From Miniimonas arenae (GTDB taxonomy: Bacteria; Actinomycetota; Actinomycetes; Actinomycetales; Beutenbergiaceae), in assembly GCF_006351005.1 (NCBI RefSeq), contig NZ_VENP01000004.1, forward strand, positions 1-64,000: a stretch of DNA of 64,000 nt, read 5' to 3'. The position numbers and the translations under genes were made by a program. The notes under the pieces were generated by a model. It was not told the origin of the DNA and searched no databases. It saw only the letters and a list, made by a program, of their open reading frames with translations. Of the stretch, positions 16,801-23,300 are shown piece by piece (within the stretch, counting starts at the first letter, position 1; each line of letters begins with the position of its first letter).

Positions 16801-17922
16801 GTCGGCGTACCCGGTGGTGTAGCCGCGCCCCAGGCGGGTCGCCGAGGCCGGGCCGTTCCGGGACGCCGTCACGCCGTCGAGGTAGTGCTGGTGCCCGGCC
16901 TGCCACGCGGCGTTCGCCCCGCCCGCGACCCCCATGCCTGCCCGCGCGGCCTCGATCCCGTGCCAGCGCTGCGGGATGACGTGCGGGCGCGCGAGGGTCG
17001 GGGGGAGTGTCTTGGCGCTGGTCGGCGGCAGCGCCCCGCCCGTCGCCCCCTGCTGGTGCTCCTTGAACGAGGGCAGGTGGCTCCAGCTCGCGCCCTTGCC
17101 GCCCGGGTACTCGTCGGCCTGCTTGGCGGGCGCGACGTACGACAGCGGGCTGGGGATCTGGATCACGAGCGAGCCCGCGGCGCCGCCGACCTTGGCGATC
17201 GCCCCGGCATTGGTCACGGCCGGCCCGTCCTGGAGCTCCTCCCACGTCGCCGTGAGGCTGTTGGCGTACCCGAAGGTGGCGGCCGTCGGGCCGAGTCCCG
17301 CAGCCGTCGCGGGCGCGAGGTTGCCGTGCAGCCGGTGCCGCAGGCGAGGCCCGGACCCGGTGCCGTAGGTGATTTGGACGGTGTAGCGGAACCAGGCGGT
17401 CTTCGCCGCAGTCTTGACGAACTTCTCGATGAGGTTCTTGTGGTCGCCGTTGGTCGGCTGCTGAGGGAACGCCGTGAGGTTCTGCGCGGCGTTCGCGTGA
17501 CCCGGGTTGCCCGGCCCGCCGAGGTTGTCGTTGAGCAGGTGGCCCTGGCAGTACATGGCGCCCGCCGTGGCCGAGCTGAACAGGTGGGTGTAGTCGTAGG
17601 GCCGGAAGCCGACCTGCGTGCCGGGACCCGAGCCGTACGTGTAGCCCGGACCGACGACCGCCTCGACCCGTGTGCCCTGCCCCGTCACCGGGTCGACGGG
17701 ATCCCACGAGGCGTCGTTGACCAGTGCCCGCTGCACCACGAGGCCCGCGGTCGCGCGGTTGCCCGCAGCGCGCTGGAGCGCGACGAGGGCGGCGGGGGAG
17801 CGCAGCACAGCCGGGGGAGGTGCGGCGTCGACCTGGTCCCGAGCCGCGGCCGGTGCCGGTCGGCGGACCGGCGCGTCCGGGCGCCGGGGGGTCGTCTCCT
17901 CGTGCGCGGCTGCACGGGTCAT
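13837..17922 (-). CDS. Giant repeat protein with LQR-GN cargo motif and nuclease-like segment
   Basis: A 1361-residue protein without signal peptide or membrane helix. Residues 1-45 are Ala/Pro-rich and begin MTRAAAHEET. Residues 47-65 read VALQRAAGNRATAGLVVQR, a motif seen at the start of many actinobacterial DUF4157 and polymorphic-toxin proteins and linked to extracellular contractile injection systems. Residues 110-170 contain GHLLNDNLGGPGNPG, NLTAF and NGDHKNLIE, resembling DNA/RNA non-specific endonucleases of the GHLLN type. From residue 340 to 1340 come about 35 units with core GHxxYWxGVxxAR, mostly 22-35 residues long. ATG 17922 is chosen because the N-terminus then matches motif proteins; ATG 17961 is possible. 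No immunity gene or injection-system gene is adjacent. Function is inferred, not shown. Confidence 0.75.
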   Translation of the reverse strand: MTRAAAHEETTPRRPDAPVRRPAPAAARDQVDAAPPPAVLRSPAALVALQRAAGNRATAGLVVQRALVNDASWDPVDPVTGQGTRVEAVVGPGYTYGSGPGTQVGFRPYDYTHLFSSATAGAMYCQGHLLNDNLGGPGNPGHANAAQNLTAFPQQPTNGDHKNLIEKFVKTAAKTAWFRYTVQITYGTGSGPRLRHRLHGNLAPATAAGLGPTAATFGYANSLTATWEELQDGPAVTNAGAIAKVGGAAGSLVIQIPSPLSYVAPAKQADEYPGGKGASWSHLPSFKEHQQGATGGALPPTSAKTLPPTLARPHVIPQRWHGIEAARAGMGVAGGANAAWQAGHQHYLDGVTASRNGPASATRLGRGYTTGYADFEAGITHGRANPLASPPASPPAAIVSHGEYWTGVGKGRTTPLATPPTTGRAEIAGHEDFWAGVTHAKSHPLLAAPAGNRGQAEGHRDYWGGVTHARANPQGVVPPGNLGQGGGYDDYWTGAGAALADPTSATPLVLGAAAGHADVLAALTHAQGNPRGTAPANATTVAQLAVAAYWAGVDFARSRPVGDAFVAAPPAAGIGVAGVRAFRDALTLVAHDLPSLAVVPAGGGAREAAADYRTGVEAHLNGTPADHARTAHALGWQAAADGESAGRAGTPATRTDAGYLAGFHHGSGEADARSDRPADVAVGGGGDLSRAGHSGYLAGEAAARADLSSAAPGRPSESRGHAEYLAGVAHARGHARGVAAPGGEAAAVRAVAEYWQGVDHARTTPGPYPTAVSAARAGTEDYAAGVADGEATLAATLAVGPVGGGRGEGLADYRDGATACRAGLPADPARSGAATAWQACQDGLTAGAAALDATSQPPRTEGAYLVGFLHAYGAVHARAGRAVPTPGAGGDGVAAEGHGAYGAGLASARNDLAAPPPAGPVEGLGHAEYLAGVAAARSADRSSPPAADSQARTAAWSEYWLGADAARTVFDDAGAAASAGRAGAADYRAGADHAASTLDALADVEPAGGARHEGFVDYRDGVEACKAVGPPVPSRSGHQRGWQACADGMPAGDDVAGTPAPLRTDAGYLSGFHHARGGALARSGQADPGGASAAEQLGSGGHAEFLGGAVSARSDAAGAAPARVLAARGHADYRTGVAAAASHPRDADAPTDSTAAAQGWRDYWAGVDLVRANPTTAIATAATHGAGGAQGADDYRAGLLHGAAQAAGALPAQSGAVEGAQDVWAGEQATVAAQPGTAPPGWLTPIGQTVFAAYWTGVAQARSRLAGFKGAPPTGRVTLLGFATYRDGALAAAREEVNDLTRPAFALGWADGDAGRLDARNGVAPAQPHGGYLRAHEITPRAPVKRSGDPLESDRHGPGDQ
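14280..16101 (-). repeat. Higher-order repeat, three 200-residue blocks inside the giant protein
   Basis: Units of the giant protein follow a fixed order of seven types: DYRDGVEAC, GWQACxDG, TDAGYLxGFHHA, GHxxYLxGxxxAR, GHAEYLAGVAxAR, EYWxGVDxAR and DYRAGxxHA. The DYR unit recurs at residues 611, 812 and 1017, and a shortened fourth block starts at 1284 (TYRDG, then LGWADGDAG and GGYL). The spacing of 201 and 205 residues shows block duplication on top of the basic unit. Confidence 0.85.
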
Positions 17923-18109
17923 GCGTCCGCCGAGCGCCGCGAGGTCCGCATGCCTCAGCATCCGTGATCGGCCGCCGGCCGGGACAGCGCGGCGCGTGCA
18001 CGTCTGCTGCCCTTCCGGGCAGACCGGGGACCGGTCGACCGGGCCGACGAGTCGCACGATCGGCGCCGTCGTCGGGTCCGCCGTGCGCGCCGACCCGGTC
18101 GACCGCGAC

Positions 18110-18817
18110 TCAGCCCAGCTGCGTCAGCCACTCCCCGACCATCGCGCGCGACGCCGCCTGCGCGCCGTCGAGGAACCGCGCCCGGTCCGCCGTCAGCTGC
18201 TCCGCGGTGCCGTCCTCGATCTCGTCCGCCCACTGCCGCACCCACCCGCGGTGGATCTCCTCGTCGACCTCGGGGTGGAACTGCACCGCGAGCAGCCAGG
18301 GGCCGATCCGGTACGCCTGCGGGTAGGCGGGCGTGGTCGCGAGCAGCTCCGCGCCGTCGGGCACCGCGAACGTGTCGTGGTGCCACTCCACCATCGCCAC
18401 CCCCGCGACGTGCCGCACGGGCGAGCTCACGCCCGCCGCGGTGACGTCGATCGGCACGAACCCGACCTCGTGCACCTCGCCGCGCCACGCCCTCGCGCCG
18501 AGCGCCTGCGCGAGCAGCTGCGCGCCGAGGCAGATCGCGAGGATCGGACGCCGCGCGTCGGCCCGCCGCCGCAGCAGCGCCGTCTCGGCTGTGAGGTAGG
18601 GGTAGATCTCGCCCTGGTAGGCGCCCTCGGTGCCGCCGAGCACCACGAGCACGTCCGGCGCGAGCACGTCGAGCCCGTCGAGGTCGGCGGTCGGGGCGTC
18701 GAGGGTCGTGACGGCGTAGCCGTGCGCCGCGAGCGTCCCGGCCACGTTCCCGAGGCCGATGTCGGGGGCGTGGCGCAGCACGAGGGCGGTCGGAAGCGCA
18801 GCGGAGGAGTCGGTCAC
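18110..18817 (-). CDS. Class I glutamine amidotransferase-like protein
   Basis: A 235-residue GATase1 fold. The nucleophile Cys is in ILAICLGAQLLAQALGA, and the catalytic His/Glu are in LAVQFHPEVDEE. GGTEGAYQGEIYPYL precedes the elbow. With no synthetase domain it may hydrolyse a gamma-glutamyl compound or serve a partner; the substrate is unknown. GTG 18817 is preferred since it begins just before the first strand, TALVLRHAPDIG; the frame stays open upstream. A second GATase1 gene precedes it on the same strand, 117 bases away, and the two may form an operon. Confidence 0.85.
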   Translation of the reverse strand: MTDSSAALPTALVLRHAPDIGLGNVAGTLAAHGYAVTTLDAPTADLDGLDVLAPDVLVVLGGTEGAYQGEIYPYLTAETALLRRRADARRPILAICLGAQLLAQALGARAWRGEVHEVGFVPIDVTAAGVSSPVRHVAGVAMVEWHHDTFAVPDGAELLATTPAYPQAYRIGPWLLAVQFHPEVDEEIHRGWVRQWADEIEDGTAEQLTADRARFLDGAQAASRAMVGEWLTQLG

Positions 18818-18934
18818 GAGGGCCGATCCTGCCCGGCCCACGTTGCGGGCGGGTGACACGGCCGCGGCGGGCGGCACGCCGTCGGGCGCGCGTTCCGCGG
18901 CCGGCACGACGGCGGACCAGCGATCCGCGGCCGG

Positions 18935-19693
18935 CTACCCGTAGCGCGCGGCGAACGCCGCCAGGACCTGGCCGGTGTGCCGCACGTCGGCGGCGCGGAC
19001 GCGGGCGACGACCTCGTCTACCTCCGCGGGGTCGTAGTAGCCCTCGTAGCGGTAGGCGAGCAGCCGGTCCACGATGCCCTGGCGGTCGAGCTCGGGGTGG
19101 AACTGCGTGGCGTAGACGTTCTCGCGGAACCGCATCATCTGCACGGGCGCCGTCGTGGAGGAGGCGAGCAGGACGCAGTCGGGTGGGACGTCCCTCAGCG
19201 CCTCCTTGTGGCCGACGTAGGCCTGGAAGGTGTCGGGGATGCCGGCGAGCAGGGGGTCGGCGCGGCCCGCGTCGGTGAGCGTGACGGGCACGGCGCCGAC
19301 CGGTTCGCCGTACGTGGTGTCGACGGTGCCGCCCAGGAACGTGCCGAGCGTGCCGACGCCGTAGCACGCGCCGAGGAACGGGACGTCGCGCTCGCACACG
19401 TCCGTCAGCAGCGCCGCGATCTCCGTCTCGACCCGCACCTGCACGGCCGACTTTGAGCCGAACGGGTCGCTCGAGGTGAACGGGCTGCCGCCGACCACGA
19501 TGCCCGCGATCGCGTCGAGGTCCAGCGCGGGCATCGAGACGGCCTCCAGGCGCACGCGGCGCAGGCGCTCCTGCCCGATGCCCATGAACCGCGCGAACGC
19601 CTCGTACTCCGCGTCCGCCACCGTCTCGTCGGCGCGCGTGGCGAGCAGCACGAACTCGGCGCCGGGCCGTCGCCGGGGGCGGTGCGCGTCCAT
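18935..19693 (-). CDS. Class I glutamine amidotransferase (GuaA N-domain-like)
   Basis: A 252-residue protein. It carries GIVVGGSPFTSSDP, the nucleophile region VPFLGACYGVGTLGTFLGG and the His/Glu motif YATQFHPELDRQG. The motif order and length fit the amidotransferase half of GMP synthase-like proteins, but no ATP pyrophosphatase half follows. ATG 19693 is chosen (MDAHRPRRR, then FVLLATRADE); GTG 19699 is an alternative. It is divergent from the ECF sigma gene, sharing a 162-base gap, and lies upstream of the paralogous amidotransferase. Confidence 0.85.
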   Translation of the reverse strand: MDAHRPRRRPGAEFVLLATRADETVADAEYEAFARFMGIGQERLRRVRLEAVSMPALDLDAIAGIVVGGSPFTSSDPFGSKSAVQVRVETEIAALLTDVCERDVPFLGACYGVGTLGTFLGGTVDTTYGEPVGAVPVTLTDAGRADPLLAGIPDTFQAYVGHKEALRDVPPDCVLLASSTTAPVQMMRFRENVYATQFHPELDRQGIVDRLLAYRYEGYYDPAEVDEVVARVRAADVRHTGQVLAAFAARYG

Positions 19694-19855
19694 GGGCACA
19701 GTCAAGCGCACGGGGCGGCGTGGTGCGTGCGAGCGCGGGTACGGGACCGACGTGCAAGATCGGGCCGCGTCGCGACACGACCGGGGTGTGATGCCGAGGT
19801 CACGCCGCGCCCGCGGCTGCCCGGGCAGACTGTCGGGACGGGCCGGGAGGGGCGG

Positions 19856-20353
19856 ATGGACGACGACGACGCGTGGTTCGAGGACGTGACGCGCACGCAT
19901 GCGCGCGCCCTCGTGCGCTACTTCGCCCGGCGCGCGCCGGTGCAGGACGCCGAGGACCTGGCCGCGGAGGTGCTGCTCACGTGCTGGCGACGGCGCGACG
20001 TGGTGCCCCGTGAGGCCGTGCTGCCATGGCTCTACACGACCGCCGGGTACGTGCTCGCCAACCACCGCCGCAAGCGTGTCGACCAGCCGGTCGAGCACCT
20101 GCCCGACCGCGGGACGGACCCCCGGGTGGGCACCGATCCCGAGATCTCGGCCCTGTTCGACGCCGAGCTGCGCGGCGCCCTGGCCACGGTGTCCGGGCGG
20201 GACCGCGAGATCCTGCTCCTGCACGCGTGGGAGGGGCTCGACGGCGCCGAGCTCGCCGAGGTCCTGGGGATCAGCAGATCGGGAGCGGACGCGGCGCTGT
20301 CGCGCGCACGCAAGCGGCTGCGGCAGGCGTGGGGCGAGCGGCTGAGCGTCTGA
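19856..20353 (+). CDS. ECF-type RNA polymerase sigma factor
   Basis: A 165-residue sigma factor. Region 2 spans ARALVRYFARRAPVQDAEDL, with the acidic DAEDLAAEVLLTCWRR core-binding and -10 part. Region 4 spans REILLLHAWEGLDGAELAEV and the helix-turn-helix GISRSGADAALSRARKRLR. There is no sigma 3 region. ATG 19856 has GGGAGGGG upstream. The next gene, 85 bases on, encodes a one-span membrane protein that probably acts as its partner. Confidence 0.92.
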   Translation: MDDDDAWFEDVTRTHARALVRYFARRAPVQDAEDLAAEVLLTCWRRRDVVPREAVLPWLYTTAGYVLANHRRKRVDQPVEHLPDRGTDPRVGTDPEISALFDAELRGALATVSGRDREILLLHAWEGLDGAELAEVLGISRSGADAALSRARKRLRQAWGERLSV

Positions 20354-20438
20354 GACGCGCCGCAGCGGCCGTGGCGCACGCCACGCCGCTGCAAGACCCG
20401 CCCCCGACCAGACACTTCAGCGGTGAGAGGAGGTCGCC

Positions 20439-22139
20439 ATGAACGACGAGCGCGACCGTGCGGACCGGGTCGAGGACCCGCAGGACCCGCACGACCAGAT
20501 CAACCAGCACGACACCGACGACACGGACGACACCCGGCAGGAGCAGGGGGTGCCGGGCGACACCGCGCAGCACACGGCGCACGACGCCGCCACGCACGAG
20601 CCCGCCGCGGGCGCCGAGCCTGCCTCGGGTGATCGCATTGACGAGGCGGACGCCGACGACCTCGAGGTCAGCCACGAGACCGACGCGGTGCAGGAGGAGC
20701 TGCTGGCCCGCCTGCGCGTCGCCGACCCCGCGCACGACGTCGAGCCCACCCCCGGCTTCGTCGCGCGTGTGCTCGCGGCCCGGAACGAGCCCGAGTCGTC
20801 CGCCTCGCCGAGCACGGACGAGCCCGACGGCGAGCACGTCGCCGCGCCCTTGTCGTCCCCGACGGCGTCGCCGTCGTCGCCCGACGGCGAGCCCCCCGCC
20901 GTCCTCGACCTCGCCGCGGCGCGTGCGCGCCGTCGGCACCGCGTGCGCACGTGGGTCGCCTCCGGCGCGGCCGCCGCCCTCGTGGGCGTCGCGGGCTACG
21001 CCGTCGGCGCCGGTGGGGGCGCGAGCGCGAACGATGCCGCGGCGCCCGCGAGCGCCCTCCCGGCCCCGATCTCCCTGGGTGGCGCACAAGCGCCCGGGGC
21101 CGAGGCGGCGAGGGACTCTGCCGGCTCGGCGACGGACAGCGCTGGCGGTTCGGACGCCGCGATCTACCCGGCCTTCGGGCGCATGGTGTTCACCGCCCCG
21201 CCCGGGGCGGACCTGGGCATCGAGTCCGCGACGGCCTACGGCCTGGACGCGCGGTCGGCCACGAGCCAGGACGCGGTCGCGGCACTCGCGGCGGCGCTCG
21301 GCGTGGCTGGGACACCGACGCTCGAGAACGGCAGCTGGCAGGTCGGAGGGAACGACGGTGCCGCGCTGCAGCTGTGGGTCAACCTCGATGGCACAGCAAA
21401 CTTCTGGTACGCGAACGGTGCCTTCGACCCGTGGTCCCAGTGCAGCCAGGACGTCCCGACGGCCCCCTCGGACGGCGCCGACGAGGAGGCGTGGAACGAG
21501 TACAACGACGCCTACCAGGCGTGCATCGACGGGCTCACCGCAGCCCTGCCGGCCGAGGACGCCGCGGTGACGACCCTGACCGACCTGCTCGGCACGCTCG
21601 GCCGGGATCCCGCCGACTACGTGATCGCGCCGACCGAGACCTATGAGGGCGCGGTCACGCGCGGCGCCACCGCGACGAGGGTCGTCGACGGGCAGAGCAC
21701 CCAGCTCGCGATCTCCGTCGAGATCACGGGCGACGGTCTGACCTACGCCTCCGGATCCCTCGCGACCCCGGTCGCAGTGGGGGAGTACCCCATCGTGAGC
21801 GTCGACGCAGCGGCCGACCGACTGAACGACCCTCGATTCGGCCCGCAGAACGTGATGTGGCCGATGGCGGCGCGGGACGCCGCAGGCGCTGACCTTCCGG
21901 TCACGGTGGGTGTTCCCACGCCGACCGAGGCTCCCGCGACGCCGACCGAGACCGGTGCAGTCCCGTGGCCGGTCACCACCGTCGAGCTGGTGTCGGTCCG
22001 CCTCGGCCTCGCCCAGGTCTGGCGTGACGACGGCGCGGTGCTCCTCGTGCCCGCCTACGAGTTCGCGGACGCGAACGGGGTCACCTACTCGGTGATCGCC
22101 GTCGCGGACTCCGACCTCGATTTCACGTCCGCCTCGTAG
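20439..22139 (+). CDS. Membrane protein, probable anti-sigma factor or sensor
   Basis: A 566-residue protein. The first 165 residues are cytoplasmic in style: very acidic, Asp/Glu-rich, with a helix (QEELLARLRVADPAHD) followed by FVARVLAARNE. One hydrophobic segment near 175-190 (VASGAAAALVGVAGYAVGA) is followed by a large extracytoplasmic domain of about 370 residues with no recognised family. An ideal site, GAGAGGAGGTCGCC, precedes the ATG. The gene order sigma then membrane protein is typical of sigma/anti-sigma pairs, but no zinc-binding HxxxCxxC motif is seen, so the anti-sigma role is inference. Confidence 0.65.
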   Translation: MNDERDRADRVEDPQDPHDQINQHDTDDTDDTRQEQGVPGDTAQHTAHDAATHEPAAGAEPASGDRIDEADADDLEVSHETDAVQEELLARLRVADPAHDVEPTPGFVARVLAARNEPESSASPSTDEPDGEHVAAPLSSPTASPSSPDGEPPAVLDLAAARARRRHRVRTWVASGAAAALVGVAGYAVGAGGGASANDAAAPASALPAPISLGGAQAPGAEAARDSAGSATDSAGGSDAAIYPAFGRMVFTAPPGADLGIESATAYGLDARSATSQDAVAALAAALGVAGTPTLENGSWQVGGNDGAALQLWVNLDGTANFWYANGAFDPWSQCSQDVPTAPSDGADEEAWNEYNDAYQACIDGLTAALPAEDAAVTTLTDLLGTLGRDPADYVIAPTETYEGAVTRGATATRVVDGQSTQLAISVEITGDGLTYASGSLATPVAVGEYPIVSVDAAADRLNDPRFGPQNVMWPMAARDAAGADLPVTVGVPTPTEAPATPTETGAVPWPVTTVELVSVRLGLAQVWRDDGAVLLVPAYEFADANGVTYSVIAVADSDLDFTSAS

Positions 22140-22176
22140 CAGACCGACGGCGACGCCGGGGGGATGGAGCCCCGAC

Positions 22177-22213
22177 GCGGGAGGTCCGTGCCGTCACCGC
22201 ACGGACCTCCCGC
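22177..22213 (+). terminator. Terminator after the membrane-protein gene
   Basis: GCGGGAGGTCCGTGC pairs perfectly over 15 bp with GCACGGACCTCCCGC around a 7-base loop, 37 bases after the stop. It has a short pyrimidine-rich tail (GCTCTCGT) rather than a poly-U run. Confidence 0.75.
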
Positions 22214-22232
22214 GCTCTCGTGGGGGCAGGCG

Positions 22233-22261
22233 TTGACGGGACGACGCACGGGGCGGACCGT
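22233..22261 (+). promoter_or_regulatory. Promoter TTGACG-17-GACCGT of the DUF2277 gene
   Basis: TTGACG (22233-22238), a 17-base spacer and GACCGT (22256-22261) are followed after 6 bases by the ATG at 22268. This is the only leaderless start in the window for which a good -35 is also visible. Confidence 0.6.
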
Positions 22262-22267
22262 GGTCGC

Positions 22268-22552
22268 ATGTGCCGCAACATCACCGAGCTCCGCGGGCTC
22301 GCCCCCGCCGCCACCGACGACGAGATCGAGGCCGCCGCCCGCCAGTACGTGCGGAAGGTCTCCGGGATCACCCATCCCAGCGCCCGCACCGCGGACGCGT
22401 TCGAGAAGGCGGTCGCCGAGATCGCCCACATCACCCACCACCTGCTGGAGGACCTGCCGGAGCGTCGGCAGCCGCCGCAGACCGTGCCGCCGCTCCGGCG
22501 TCCCGAGGTGCAGCAGCGGATCGCCGCACGCGCGGCCGCGTCGGCGTCCTGA
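22268..22552 (+). CDS. DUF2277 family protein
   Basis: A 94-residue protein beginning MCRNITELRGLAPAATDDEI, with ARQYVRKVSGITHPS in the middle and RRQPPQTVPPLRRPEV near the end, all hallmarks of DUF2277. The function of the family is unknown. ATG 22268 gives the family N-terminus and fits the promoter spacing. Confidence 0.88.
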   Translation: MCRNITELRGLAPAATDDEIEAAARQYVRKVSGITHPSARTADAFEKAVAEIAHITHHLLEDLPERRQPPQTVPPLRRPEVQQRIAARAAASAS

Positions 22553-22597
22553 CGCCGACCGTCCGCGGTACGTTGGCGCCCGACCGAAGGAGCCCGC

Positions 22598-23179
22598 ATG
22601 CCACGCTCGATCCGCCCGCTCGTTCTCACGAGCCTCGCCGCCGCCGTCGCCGCGCTGTCGCTCACGGCGTGCACGTCGCCGCAGGGTGACGCGGGCGCTC
22701 CCACCGCCTCGGCCTCGGCCGAGCCGACCAGTTCGGCCACCGCCTCCGCCGAGCCGACGGGTTCGGCCACCGCCGGTGGCAGCGGCACCGCCGACGCGAG
22801 CGGGATCACCAACCTGCCCGACGGCGTGACGTTCGTCCGCGGCCTGCCCGACGGCACCGACCAGCCCGCGGACGCCGTCGCCGGTGTCGGCTGGAGCAGC
22901 GACGGCACCCAGCTGTTCGTCACGACCTTCGGCTCGAGCACCTGCCCGCTGGTCGCCACCGGGCTCGAGGCGGACGGCACCGGCGTCACGGTCGAGCTGA
23001 CGCAGGCCGGCGGAGCCGTCTGCACGATGGACCTCGCGCCCGCCACGACCACGCTCGACGCCCCGAGCGGCGTGAGCACCACGGCCGAGACCCCGGTGAC
23101 CATCGGCGAGCTCGGCTCCGCGAGCCTGCCGGCCGCCGCGAGCCCCGTGGCCATGGGCTGGATCGTCAGCACCGGCTGA
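22598..23179 (+). CDS. Predicted lipoprotein, Thr/Ala-rich
   Basis: A 193-residue exported protein with lipobox LTAC at residues 22-25, then a Ser/Ala/Glu/Thr linker with the repeat ASAEPT(S/G)SATA. The mature domain (about 70-193) has two cysteines (STCPL and GAVCTMD) that could form a disulfide. GAAGGAG precedes the ATG. No family is recognised. Confidence 0.75.
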   Translation: MPRSIRPLVLTSLAAAVAALSLTACTSPQGDAGAPTASASAEPTSSATASAEPTGSATAGGSGTADASGITNLPDGVTFVRGLPDGTDQPADAVAGVGWSSDGTQLFVTTFGSSTCPLVATGLEADGTGVTVELTQAGGAVCTMDLAPATTTLDAPSGVSTTAETPVTIGELGSASLPAAASPVAMGWIVSTG

Positions 23180-23300
23180 CGCCTCTCGGACGCCCGGACA
23201 GCCTCCACCCGCGCCGTCTGCCCCGATCGTCGCGACCGGAGTCCCGGCCACGGGCCGGACGTCCCGGCGCCCCCCGTGATCCGGGTGCGAGACTTCCCCG

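Noticed and set aside
13795-17967. Long plus-strand open frames opposite the giant repeat protein
   Set aside because: Their repeats are just the complement of the GHxxYWxGV units; no start signals or domains.
13700-18057. Genomic island inserted at tRNA-Thr
   Set aside because: No integrase, no repeated tRNA 3' end and codon use like the neighbours.
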